Shown here piece by piece: positions 35,313 through 45,739 of a DNA stretch of 64,000 bases; position 1 is the first letter of the stretch, and every line of letters starts with the position of its first letter. The notes beneath the pieces were generated by a model that was not told the DNA's origin, searched no databases, and saw only the letters and a program-made list of their open reading frames with translations. The translations under genes were made by a program, and so were the position numbers. The DNA lies in NCBI GenBank assembly GCA_963763305.1, contig CAVXNP010000001.1, positions 1,736,001 to 1,800,000 of the forward strand. The letters are read 5' to 3'. This DNA is from CAVXNP01 sp963763305. GTDB lineage: Bacteria > Pseudomonadota > Gammaproteobacteria > Xanthomonadales > Rhodanobacteraceae.

Positions 35313-36311
35313 TCAGTCCGGGGCGTGCGGCTTCCACGCCGGCGGCGCGTCGGTGGGAATTCCCGCATCGCGCAGCGCGGCCAGCATCAGGCTCATCTCG
35401 GTGCCGCCGCTGCGGGCCAGCGCGAGCAGGCGCCGGGCCAGATGCGCGTCGCCGGTGGCGCGGGCGCCGAGCCGGCTGAATTGCTGGACCTGCCAGACCA
35501 GATCGCGGCGGGCCCGTTGCGCCGCCTGCTGCTGGGCCGGGTCGTCGGCAAGCACCTCGCGCAGGTGCAGGCCCAGCGAGCGCGCCAGCGGACTGGAGCC
35601 CCACTCCAGGACCCTCCCCAATGCCAGGCAATCGCGCTTCAGGGCGGGATCGTCGGCACCCTCTTCGCACAGCTGCGCCGCGGCCTGCATGGCCGGTTGT
35701 GGTTGCGCATGGGCGATGCCGAACACCAGCACCGCCTGGAGTCCGGCGGCGCCGGCGCCCTCGGCATCCAGGGCGGCGGCTGGTGGCGGCAGTGTGCCGA
35801 CGGTACGGGCCAGTGCCTCCATGCTGGCACCGGCGTAGTCGTCGTAGCCGCTGGCCGCGGCAGCCTTGGCCAGGTCGGCGCGTGAGGCCGCCTGGTGGCC
35901 GTCGCGCGTGTCGCGGCCCAGCTTCAGCAGCCACACGGCGGCGTTGTCGGGGGCCTGTTCGAGCAGCCGGGCCAGGGCGTCGGGATTGGGGCAGTCGGTG
36001 TCGCAGTCGCTCAGCCGCGTCCAGTCCTGCGCCGGCCCATGGCCGGGTGCGGCGGCCGCGCGGGAGATCAGGTGGTGGAAATCATTGGCCTTGGGCTGGT
36101 GTTCCAGCGGCCGCGCCAGTAGCGCCGCACCCAACAGCGGCAACGCATCCGCCCGCGGCGCCAGCACGCTGACCAGGTCGCGCTGGAATGCCAGCGCCGC
36201 CTGGTCGCGCTCCTGCGGCGGGTCGCCCGCCGGCCGCCCCACCGCCAGGCCCGGTGCAGCCAGGGCCAGACACAGCACGAGCGAGGGGGCCAGTTGGGAA
36301 CGGGCAAACAT
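35313..36311 (-). CDS. Hypothetical secreted protein, 332 aa
   Basis: I recognise no family. A signal peptide (MFARSQLAPSLVLCLALAAPGLA) is followed by an Ala/Leu-rich helical body that may be TPR-like, e.g. ALARLLEQAPDNAAVWLLKL. There are paired Cys residues in CDTDC. The start ATG 36311 has AGGAAGG upstream. The earlier frame extension to 36374 lacks a signal peptide and is less likely. Confidence 0.65.
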   Translation of the reverse strand: MFARSQLAPSLVLCLALAAPGLAVGRPAGDPPQERDQAALAFQRDLVSVLAPRADALPLLGAALLARPLEHQPKANDFHHLISRAAAAPGHGPAQDWTRLSDCDTDCPNPDALARLLEQAPDNAAVWLLKLGRDTRDGHQAASRADLAKAAAASGYDDYAGASMEALARTVGTLPPPAAALDAEGAGAAGLQAVLVFGIAHAQPQPAMQAAAQLCEEGADDPALKRDCLALGRVLEWGSSPLARSLGLHLREVLADDPAQQQAAQRARRDLVWQVQQFSRLGARATGDAHLARRLLALARSGGTEMSLMLAALRDAGIPTDAPPAWKPHAPD

Positions 36312-36474
36312 GGCGGAATCCTTCCTGTCAAAGCGACGAGGATACCGGCGCTGTATTAAGCCCACCTGATCCATGGTTCATGTTGGCCCCGCAGGCGCGG
36401 GCCGCACTTGCTAGCATGGTCGCCTGGTGCGGCCACCGCGTCGCGACGCCGGCAATCACACGGGGAGAGCTGCA

Positions 36475-36672
36475 GTGGATCAGGTGTTAACGATAGCCAA
36501 TGCGCAGGCGCCCTGGTTTGTTGGCTGGGGCACGCTGGCGTTGATCAACGCCGGCCTGGCGCAGGGCAAGAACCGCAGCGGGCTGCTGTGGTTCCTGCTG
36601 TCGCTTCTGCTGGGTCCGGTGGGGACGCTGATCGTGGTGCTGCTGCCGAAGGTGCGCACCAAGATGTTCTAG
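36475..36672 (+). CDS. Small hypothetical membrane protein (65 aa)
   Basis: The start is GTG 36475 with GGGGAGA six bases upstream. Helix 1 is FVGWGTLALINAGLAQGK and helix 2 is GLLWFLLSLLLGPVGTLIVV, with a basic tail PKVRTKMF. The 'skgRs...wfllgllfGpialliL' pattern is common in small membrane proteins of proteobacteria with no assigned function. It converges on speE. Confidence 0.65.
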   Translation: MDQVLTIANAQAPWFVGWGTLALINAGLAQGKNRSGLLWFLLSLLLGPVGTLIVVLLPKVRTKMF

Positions 36673-36698
36673 CGAACGCGCCGGGCCGGCCCAGCGCT

Positions 36699-37553
36699 TC
36701 AGTCGCCCAGCGCCTCGCGCATGAATTCCGGCTGCGCCAACGCGGCCTTGTGGATGTCGGCGTTGTAGTAGCGGGTGGGAAACCCCTTGCTGAGCGCGCC
36801 GCGCTCGCGGAAGCCGACCAGGTCGCCGCCCTTGCGGGCCATGGTGCAGCTCCACCAGCCGGTCGGGTAGCACGGCTGCGGGAACGGCAAGGTGCGCACC
36901 GCATTGAAGCCGGAGGCACGCATCGCCGCGCGCATCGACTTGATCAGTTCGATGTGGGCCAGCGGCGACTCGCTCTGCTGGACCAGGATGCCGCCATGAC
37001 GCAACGCCTTGTGGCAGCTGGCATAGAAGGCGGCGTTGAACAGGCCTTCGGCCGGGCCGACCGGATCGGTCGAGTCGACGATGATCAGGTCCAGCGACTC
37101 GGGCTCGCACTCGGCCATGTACTTGATGCCGTCGATGAACAGCAGCTGCGCACGCGGGTCGCCGTTGGACTCGCACAGCTCGGGAAAGTACTGCTCGGCC
37201 AGCCGGGTGACCCGCTCGTCGATCTCCACCTGTACCGCCGACTCGACCTCCTCATGCTTGAGCACCTCGCGCAGCGTGCCGCAGTCGCCGCCGCCGATGA
37301 TCACCACGCGCTTGGCCCGGGCGTGGGTGAACAGCGCCGGGTGGGTCATCATCTCGTGGTACAGGAAGTTGTCGCGGCTGGTCAGCATCACGCAGCCGTC
37401 GATCACCATCAGGTTGCCCCAGTCGGTGGTCTTGAGGATCTCGATGGTCTGGAACGGGGTCTTCTCCGCGTGCAGCAGTTGCTCGACCCGGAAGCCGATG
37501 GAGGAGCCGGAAGCCTCGTGGGCTTCGGTGAACCAGCTGATTTGCTGCGACAT
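36699..37553 (-). CDS. speE: Spermidine synthase (polyamine aminopropyltransferase)
   Basis: The protein has 284 residues from the ATG before SQQISWFTEAHEASG. Motifs: LMVIDGCVMLTSRDNFLYHE for substrate entry, VVIIGGGDCGTLREVLKH for dcSAM binding and LDLIIVDSTDPVGPAEGL with the catalytic Asp. It transfers an aminopropyl group from decarboxylated SAM to putrescine. It is divergent from speA across a 556-base region that contains a long palindromic element. Confidence 0.95.
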   Translation of the reverse strand: MSQQISWFTEAHEASGSSIGFRVEQLLHAEKTPFQTIEILKTTDWGNLMVIDGCVMLTSRDNFLYHEMMTHPALFTHARAKRVVIIGGGDCGTLREVLKHEEVESAVQVEIDERVTRLAEQYFPELCESNGDPRAQLLFIDGIKYMAECEPESLDLIIVDSTDPVGPAEGLFNAAFYASCHKALRHGGILVQQSESPLAHIELIKSMRAAMRASGFNAVRTLPFPQPCYPTGWWSCTMARKGGDLVGFRERGALSKGFPTRYYNADIHKAALAQPEFMREALGD

Positions 37554-37670
37554 GCGAGAGGTCCTGACCGATCTGGAGATACACAAAGAGCGGCCATTGT
37601 AACGGCAAGCCGCCCGCGCAGGTCCGACCGTGTTGCCGCAGCTGCCCGTGTGGTGCAGCATACTTGACGG

Positions 37671-37890
37671 CCCTTTCAGAGCCTGCCTTAGCCGTCAGGG
37701 CAAGGCGCAGCGCGCCGCCAAGGGTGGTTCCCTTGGCAAGCGCTGCAACGCGGCCCTGGCGGCTAAGGCAGGCTCCCTTCGGGCGAGTCACTGGCCGGCC
37801 ATCTGCGCCAGCGCGTCCACTTGAAAGGAAGCCACCCTTCCTGCGCGAACGCACTGCCACAGCTGACCGGCCAGTGGCGCGCTGAAAGGG
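37671..37890. repeat. 220-bp MITE-like nested palindrome between speE and speA
   Basis: The outer arms ccctttcagagc (37671-37682) and gcgctgaaaggg (37879-37890) are complementary at 11 of 12 positions. Inside lie two stem-loops: 37681-37700 with 37754-37773 (19 of 20 pairs, itself enclosing ccaaggg/cccttgg), and 37789-37800 with 37865-37876 (11 of 12 pairs). The whole could fold as a three-way junction. It has no ORF and looks like a non-autonomous repeat or a structured RNA. Confidence 0.6.
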
Positions 37891-38109
37891 TCGCCAAGTG
37901 TGCTGCACCACACTGCACCCCGCTTTGTCGCACGCAGGCCGTACAATGGGCGTTGGCGACCCGGCTAGGTTCCGGGCCGGTCGCCGCCAAGCCGGTGGGG
38001 CCCCGCGGCGTGCGAGGCTTCCGGCCGCACCGGCTTCGTGCTCGTTCGAGCAATCCGTCAAGGCTCGCCGCTGCGACGACATCATCCGTTGGTAAAAGGA
38101 GATTTCGCG

Positions 38110-39993
<1,884 letters not shown>

Positions 39994-40026
39994 CGGAGTC
40001 AGCGTAGGGCGGGCGTAGGTTTGGGC

Positions 40027-40100
40027 GTAGGGTGGGCTTCAGCCCACCGGCTTTTCGGCCTTTCCGCGCCGTTGGCCTGGTGGGCTGAAGCCCACCCTAC
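40027..40100. repeat. REP-like inverted repeat (gtagggtgggcttcagccca type)
   Basis: gtagggtgggcttcagccca at the left and tgggctgaagcccaccctac at the right are exact inverted copies about 30 bases apart, and each arm is also internally palindromic (gtgggcttcagcccac). This sequence family is scattered in many proteobacterial genomes. It lies behind speA and may act as its transcript end. A partial copy (gtagggcgggcgtagg) precedes it at 40004. Confidence 0.75.
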
Positions 40101-40197
40101 GCGTTCCGCGCCAGGCCTGGCACCAAGGTCCGATGGACCGGTGCCGGGGCGGCACGCCTACAATCGGCGTTTCTTCCGACGTTCCAAGGAGCACGCC

Positions 40198-40998
40198 ATG
40201 GCAAGTCTCGACGGCAAGGTTGCCCTCATTACCGGAGCGGCCAGCGGCCTGGGCAAGGCCATCGCCGAGCTGTATGCGCGGCATGGTGCCGCGGTGGCGG
40301 TTGCCGACATCAACCAGCAGGCGGCCGATGCCGTCGCTGCGGGTATCGAGCGCGCCGGTGGCCGGGCGATCGGCATCGGCATGGACGTCAGCTCCGAGCA
40401 GGCGGTGGATGCCGGCACCGCGCGCGTGGTGCAGGAGCTGGGCGGGCTGGACATCCTGATCTCCAATGCCGGCGTGCAGATCGTCAACCCGATCGACAGC
40501 TTCGATTTCGCCGACTGGAAGAAGATGCTGGCGATCCACCTGGACGGCGGCTTCCTGACCACCCGCGCCGCACTGCGGCACATGTACCAGGACAATGGCA
40601 GCGGGCGCAGCCGTGGTGGCATCGTGATCTACATGGGCTCGGTCCACTCGCACGAGGCCTCGGTGCTGAAGGCGCCGTACGTCACCGCCAAGCACGGCCT
40701 GCTGGGGCTGGCCCGCACCCTGGCCAAGGAAGGCGCACCGCACCACGTGCGCTCGCACGTGATCTGCCCGGGCTTCGTGCGCACGCCACTGGTCGACAAG
40801 CAGATTCCCGAGCAGGCGCGCGAGTTGGGCATCAGCCAGGACGAGGTGATCCGCAACGTGATGCTGAAGAACACCGTCGATGGCGTGTTCACCACGGTCG
40901 ACGATGTGGCACAGACCGCGCTGTACCTGGCCACCTTCCCCAGCGCGGCACTGACCGGGCAGAGCATCACGGTCAGCCACGGCTGGTCCATGCAGTAG
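40198..40998 (+). CDS. 3-hydroxybutyrate dehydrogenase-like SDR
   Basis: The protein has 266 residues; AAGGAG precedes the ATG by eight bases. The NAD-binding motif is TGAASGLGKAIAE, the NAG box is ISNAGVQ, and the active site is Ser in GSVHSHEASV with Tyr/Lys in YVTAKHG. C-terminal HVICPGFVRTPLVDKQIPEQ is the signature of D-3-hydroxybutyrate dehydrogenases. It would interconvert 3-hydroxybutyrate and acetoacetate in PHB or ketone-body metabolism. Confidence 0.88.
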   Translation: MASLDGKVALITGAASGLGKAIAELYARHGAAVAVADINQQAADAVAAGIERAGGRAIGIGMDVSSEQAVDAGTARVVQELGGLDILISNAGVQIVNPIDSFDFADWKKMLAIHLDGGFLTTRAALRHMYQDNGSGRSRGGIVIYMGSVHSHEASVLKAPYVTAKHGLLGLARTLAKEGAPHHVRSHVICPGFVRTPLVDKQIPEQARELGISQDEVIRNVMLKNTVDGVFTTVDDVAQTALYLATFPSAALTGQSITVSHGWSMQ

Positions 40999-41090
40999 CG
41001 GCGGCGCGGCCGGGCAGGCGTCATACCGGCGCCACTCCGGCGCTGGCGAAGCCATCCAGGGTGTCGGTGTGGCTGATTGCCACGGCTCAT

Positions 41091-41182
41091 GTGGGAGCGG
41101 CTTCAGCCGCGATGGCCGCACCAGCGGCCTGTGCCGCTGGCGGCGCGCACTGCGTGCGCCTCGCGGCCGAAGCCGCTCCCAC
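41091..41182. repeat. REP-like inverted repeat (gtgggagcggcttcagccgc type)
   Basis: gtgggagcggcttcagccgcg on the left and cgcggccgaagccgctcccac on the right are near-perfect inverted copies enclosing about 50 bases that contain further small palindromes (cagcggcctgtgccgctg). This type is widespread in Pseudomonas and Xanthomonadaceae as intergenic repeats. It sits between two convergent SDR genes. Confidence 0.75.
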
Positions 41183-41306
41183 AAAGGTGGGCCGCGGCGA
41201 CCTGACCCCATCGAGATCTAAGGGTGAGCTCTAGCCCACCGCTTTTCTGTTCGCTGGTTCGGGCGGAAGCCAGCCGACGCCCCATCTGGGCAAGGCGTGC
41301 GGGTGG

Positions 41307-42059
41307 TCAGTCGCGATGCACCTGCAGCCCGGCGGCGGACTGGTTCACCGGCATCAGCTCCAGCCGGTTGACGTTGAGGTGCGGCGGCAGGGTTGCCACC
41401 CACCACAGCGTGTCGGCGATGTCGCCCGCGGTGATCGGGGCAGCGCCGGCGTAGAGCTTGTCCGAGGCGGCCTGGTCGCCACCGGTACGGACCAGGGTGA
41501 ATTCGGTTTCGGCCATGCCCGGCTCGATCGAGGTCACGCGCACGCCGGTGCCATGCAGGTCGGTGCGCAGGCCCTGCGAGAACTGCGTGACAAACGCCTT
41601 GGTGCCGCCGTAGACGTTGCCGCCGGCATACGGGTAGGTGGCCGAGATCGAGCTGATGTTGATGATCGCGCCACGGCGCTCGATCAGTTGCGGCAGCAAC
41701 AGGCGGGTGAGCGTGACCAACGCGGTGACGTTGGTGTCGATCATCTGCTTCCACTGCGCCAGGTCTGCGTGCTGCGCCGTGGCCGTGCCCAGTGCCAGGC
41801 CGGCGTTGTTGATCAGCAGGTCGATCCCGGCCAGCTCCGCCGGCAGGCTGGCAAGCGCGGCACGCATGGCGGCCTCGTCGCGGATGTCGAAGGCCAGCGC
41901 ATGCACGCATCCGGCGCCATATTGATCTACCAACTGCTGCAGGCGCTCGGCGCGCCGCCCACAGGCAATCACGCGCCAGCCGCCGCAGACGAAGCGCTCC
42001 ACCGCGGCCCGGCCAAAGCCGGAGGTGGCGCCGGTGATCAGGACGGTGCGCGTGTGCAT
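41307..42059 (-). CDS. YdfG-like short-chain dehydrogenase/reductase
   Basis: The protein has 250 residues. It has TGATSGFGRAAVERF for NADP binding, LLINNAGLALG, Ser in NISSISATYPYAGG and YGGTKAFVTQFSQGL with the Tyr/Lys pair. RVTSIEPGMAETEF is typical for YdfG (3-hydroxy acid/serine dehydrogenase, malonic semialdehyde reductase). It lies two bases behind the SPOR gene on the same strand. Confidence 0.87.
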   Translation of the reverse strand: MHTRTVLITGATSGFGRAAVERFVCGGWRVIACGRRAERLQQLVDQYGAGCVHALAFDIRDEAAMRAALASLPAELAGIDLLINNAGLALGTATAQHADLAQWKQMIDTNVTALVTLTRLLLPQLIERRGAIINISSISATYPYAGGNVYGGTKAFVTQFSQGLRTDLHGTGVRVTSIEPGMAETEFTLVRTGGDQAASDKLYAGAAPITAGDIADTLWWVATLPPHLNVNRLELMPVNQSAAGLQVHRD

Positions 42060-42061
42060 GG

Positions 42062-42758
42062 CTAGCGGCCCGCCTTCAGCGCGATGGCCTTGATGCCGGC
42101 ATCGGCCAGGTGGCGCTTGGTCATTCCAGCTCGGTGGCCGAGCGGAACGGCCCCAGTCGCACCCGATGATAGGTCTGGCCGCCGACGTCACGGGCTGCAC
42201 GTTGGCCACGAAGCCCTGCAGGGCCAGCTTGGCCTTCATCGCCTCGGCATCGGACGGGTCCGGGAACGCGCCGACCTGCAGCAGGTAGCCGCTGGCGGCC
42301 GGTGGCGCCGGTACCGCGGTCGGTGGCGCGGCGGTGATCGTCTGGCTCACCGCCGCCGGTGCATTTGCCTCGGCCTGCTGCTGCGCGGCCGCCTGCTGCT
42401 GGGCCGCCTTCTGCTGTGCGGCCTTGCGCTGTTGCGCCTCGGCGCGGGCCTGGGCGCTGATCTGGTCGTCGGGAATGCGGACTTCCTTCTCCGACAGCAC
42501 CGAGTAGAAGTCGTACTGCGGCTTTTTCGGCGCGCTCTTGCCGGCGGCCGGCTCCAGGCCCGGCTCGCTGCCGCGCTGGGCGGTCGCCTGCGGGTTCGGT
42601 TGCGGGCCGGTGGGCGCCATCGGCAGCAGCGACTTGCGCATCAGCACCACCATCAGCAGGGCGCCGACGAGCAGCCCGATCACCACCCAGGCCCAGCCGG
42701 GGAAGCCGCCCTTGCGATTGCGCACGGCCTGGCGGCCCTTGCCCTTGCGTGTTGCCAT
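42062..42758 (-). pseudogene. FtsN-like SPOR-domain protein, frameshifted at the C-terminus
   Basis: The protein has about 231 residues when repaired. The N-terminus is basic, with one membrane helix (WAWVVIGLLVGALLMVVLM). A Gln/Ala-rich linker follows (about 100-145) and then a SPOR domain: YLLQVGAFPDPSDAEAMKAK and FVANVQPVT. After a shift near 42190 comes GGQTYHRVRLGPFRSATELE, and after another near 42122 MTKRHLADAGIKAIALKAGR. SPOR domains bind denuded septal peptidoglycan. The gene directly follows argS (TAATG overlap), the same neighbourhood as ftsN of pseudomonads. Confidence 0.8.
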
Positions 42759-44470
42759 TACATGCTCTCCGGGGCGCTCAGGCCCAGCAGATCCAGACCG
42801 TTGCGCAGTACCTGGCGGGTCGCCACCACCAGGGTCAGGCGGGCATCGCGCAGGGCGGCGTCGTCGACCAGGAACTGGTGCGAGTTGTAGTAGGTGTGGA
42901 AGGCGCTGCGCCAGGTCGCGCAGCCAGTTCGCCAGCAGGTGCGGCTCCAGGTTGGCGGCGGCCGCCTCGACGATTTCCGGGTAGCGCGACAGCTCGGTCA
43001 TCAGGGCCTGCTCGTGTTCGTTGTCCAGCCGCGCCAGGTGCCGCCATGCCGTGTTCGCGGTCGAACGCCAGGCCCTTTTCGCCGGCACTGGCGCAGCACG
43101 CTGCAGACGCGGGCATGGGCGTACTGGATGTAGTAGACCGGGTTGTCGTTGGACTGCGAGCAGCGCCAGGTCGATGTCGAACACCAGCTGCGAGTCGCGC
43201 TTGCGCGCGATCAGGAAGTAGCGCGTGGCGTCCCGGCCGACCTCGTCGATCAGGTCGCGCAGGGTCACGTAGCTGCCGGCGCGCTTGGAGATCTTCACCT
43301 CCTCGCCGCCGCGCATCACCGTGACCATCTGGTGCAGCACGTAGTCGGGCCAGTCCGGCGGGATGCCGGCATCCAGCGCCTGCAGGCCGGCCTTCACGCG
43401 CGCCAGCGAGCCGTGGTGGTCGGAGCCCAGCACGGTGATCGCGCGCTCGTAGCCGCGCTGCCACTTGCTGAGGTGGTAGGCCACGTCCGGCACGAAATAG
43501 GTGTAGGTGCCGTCGGACTTGCGCATCACGCGGTCCTTGTCGTCGCCGAAATCGGTGGTGCGCAGCCACAGTGCGCCGCCTTCCTCGTAGGTATGGCCGT
43601 GCGCGACCAGCTCGCGCACGGTTTCCTCGACCTTGCCGTCGCTGTACAGCGACGACTCCAGGAAATAGACGTCGAAGCCGACGCCGAAGGCCTTCAGGTC
43701 CAGGTCCTGCTCGTGGCGCAGGCTAGGCCACGGCGAATCGCGCGGATGGCGTCCAGGTCGTCGATGTCGCCGCTGGCGGTGACCACGCTGGCCGTCGGCG
43801 CTGACGCGATTCGCCGTCCAGGTAGGCCCGGGCGACCTCGGCGATGTAGTCGCCGCGGTAGCCGTCTTCCGGCCAGCCGGCGTCGTCCGGCGATCAGGCC
43901 GCGCGCGCGCGCCTGCACCGAGATGGCCAGGTTGTGCGATCTGCACGCCGGCGTCGTTGTAGTAGAACTCGCGCTTGACGTTCCAGCCGCTGGCATCAAG
44001 CAGCCGCGCGAGGCAGTCGCCCAGCGCCGCGTCGCGGCCATGGCCGACGTGCAGCGGGCCGGTCGGGTTGGCCGAGACGAACTCCACGCCGGCCGTGCGA
44101 CCCGCTCCCTGGTTGCTGTGGCCGTAGCTGTCGCCCTGCTCGAAGACACCTGGCCCAGTATCCACGGCGCCACGCCGGCGCTCAGGAAGAAGTTGATGAA
44201 GCCGGGACCGGCGATCTCCACCTTGTCCAGCCGCATCGCGGCCATCTTCGCCGCCGGAAAGGCGGCGACCAGGCGCTCGGCCAGTTCGCGTGGCCTGGCG
44301 CGCGCCGGCTTGGCCAGCAGCATCGCCAGGTTGGTGGCGAAGTCGCCGTGCTCGCGGCTGCGCGCACCGCTCGATGACGAACGGCGGCAGCTCCATGTCG
44401 GCGGGCAGGGTGTTGTCCGCTGCAGCGCCTGGACGGCGTCGAGCAGCAGTTCGCGCAGCAGTTCTTTCAC
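42758..44470 (-). pseudogene. argS: Arginyl-tRNA synthetase, split by about ten frameshifts
   Basis: The region encodes about 570 residues, the normal length of ArgS, but no frame is open for more than a fraction of it. The start is a GTG at 44470 (VKELLRELLLDAVQALQ). Recognisable blocks across the three frames include HGDFATNLAMLLAK, VEFVSANPTGPLHVGHGR (HIGH motif), KREFYYNDAGVQI, VPDVAYHLSKWQRGY, EEVKISKRAGSYVTLRDLID (KMSKS equivalent) and the end FHTYYNSHQFLVDDAALRDA. Breaks fall near 44420, 44365, 44150, 43935, 43880, 43810, 43725, 43165, 43080 and 42920. ArgS is essential, so most of these are best read as consensus errors. Confidence 0.85.
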
Positions 44471-44657
44471 GGGCGGGATCGGTAAAGAAGGGACCGGTAA
44501 TCCTATCAGACCCGTGCCGGACCATTGACCGGCATGCCTTGTCATGCCGCCGTTGCAGCGCAATCGACAGGGGCGCCTGTGGATAACTCTGTGGGGAAAA
44601 AGCTGGGCGGGGGCAGCTCCGCGGACGGATGTCAAGGCTGCAAGCCAATGAAAAATT

Positions 44658-44663
44658 TATAAT
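44658..44663 (+). promoter_or_regulatory. Candidate -10 element (TATAAT) upstream of the orphan terminator
   Basis: A perfect TATAAT stands in an AT-rich stretch (aatgaaaaatttataatcg) that contrasts with the GC-rich surroundings. No good -35 (TTGACA) is seen 16-18 bases upstream. Transcription would run on the plus strand from about 44670, away from the divergent argS. Confidence 0.45.
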
Positions 44664-44669
44664 CGTTAA

Positions 44670-44938
44670 CATTCAAGATGTTATGGCGCGTACCTGAAGC
44701 CTTCGGTCAGTTGCGCGCCGCAAACCCGCTTACGGCCGTTTTGTGCATAAGTTTCCGCGGCTTCGGCGGCCACCGCGGCCGGACATGCCGCCGTCACCGG
44801 ATCGTCATGCGCCACTGTCAAGCTTTACCGGCGCTGCCCCAACTCCCCAAGGTAAGGCGGTGCGGAGACGCCGTACTCTCGACATCCTCCCCGCAAAACG
44901 GCTTGCCGGCGTGTCCCTTGGGCACGCCGTTTTTTTTT
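44670..44938 (+). ncRNA. Candidate small RNA between argS and radC
   Basis: About 270 bases lie between a TATAAT box and a strong rho-independent terminator on the plus strand. No believable ORF with a ribosome site is present and both flanking genes are on the minus strand, so the terminator does not belong to them. Internal stem-forming blocks such as ccgcggcttcggcggccaccgcgg are visible. I do not recognise the RNA family and it does not look like 6S RNA. Confidence 0.4.
44907..44938 (+). terminator. Rho-independent terminator
   Basis: A 7-bp GC-rich stem cggcgtg/cacgccg with a 9-base loop is followed by nine T. The orientation is plus strand only, since the opposite side has just four A at a distance. 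Confidence 0.85.
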
Positions 44939-44971
44939 GGCAAGCGGCGTGGCCGAGCGGAGGAAGCGGCC

Positions 44972-45643
44972 CTAGATCAGCCCACGGGCGGCCATCGAGA
45001 CCGGCTCGCCGTGGCCAATCACCAGATGGTCGAGCACCCGCACGCCCACCAGCTGCAGCGCATCGCGCAGCTCGTGGGTGATCGCCCGGTCGGCGGCGCT
45101 GGGCTCGGCCACGCCGCTGGGGTGGTTGTGCGCGAAGATCACCGCGCAGGCGTTGTGCCTGAGGCACGCGCGCACCACCTCGCGCGGGTGCACGCTGGCG
45201 CCGTCGACGGTGCCGCGAAACAGCTCCTCGAACGCCAGCACCCGGTGTCGGTTGTCCAGGTAGAGGCAGCCGAATACTTCGTGCTGCAGGTGGCGCAGGC
45301 GTGCGCGCAGGTATTCACCACTGTCGCGAGGGCTGCCCAGGCTGGGCAGCGCCTGCAACTGCTCGGCCAGGCTGCGTCGGGCCAGCTCCACCGCGGCGGC
45401 CAGGCGTGCGCGCTTGGCCGGGCCGATGCCCGCCACCGCCGGTGCCCGTTCGCATGCGTCCAGCAACGCCGCCAGGCTGCCGGCGTGCAGCAGCAACTCG
45501 CGACCCAGCGCCACCGCATCCTTGCCACGCACGCCACTACCCAGCAGTACCGCCAGCAACTCGGCGTCCGACAACGCGGTGCTTCCGCGCTGCAGCAGTT
45601 TCTCGCGGGGTCGTTCGCCGTCCGGCCAATCGCAGATGCCCAT
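44972..45643 (-). CDS. radC: RadC/JAB1-MPN family protein
   Basis: The protein has 223 residues, started at the ATG before GICDWPDGERPREKLL. The HhH region (about 15-90) has TALSDAELLAVLLGSG. The MPN+/JAMM metal motif is FAHNHPSGVAEPSAADRAIT. The family was long called a DNA repair protein but its role is unsettled. It is divergent from coaBC, the usual radC-coaBC arrangement of gammaproteobacteria. Confidence 0.92.
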   Translation of the reverse strand: MGICDWPDGERPREKLLQRGSTALSDAELLAVLLGSGVRGKDAVALGRELLLHAGSLAALLDACERAPAVAGIGPAKRARLAAAVELARRSLAEQLQALPSLGSPRDSGEYLRARLRHLQHEVFGCLYLDNRHRVLAFEELFRGTVDGASVHPREVVRACLRHNACAVIFAHNHPSGVAEPSAADRAITHELRDALQLVGVRVLDHLVIGHGEPVSMAARGLI

Positions 45644-45739
45644 CGGCACAGGTTGCCGTGTCGGACCGGCTACAGGCATCGGTGCAGCTGGACGATTCCG
45701 GTAAGCTAGGCCTCTGCCCGATTGTCAGGCCTGTCCTAC

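Noticed and set aside
40004..41240. Rho-independent terminators for speA and the SDR genes
   Set aside because: The palindromes there lack U-tracts and belong to dispersed REP-like repeat families, so they are listed as repeats only.
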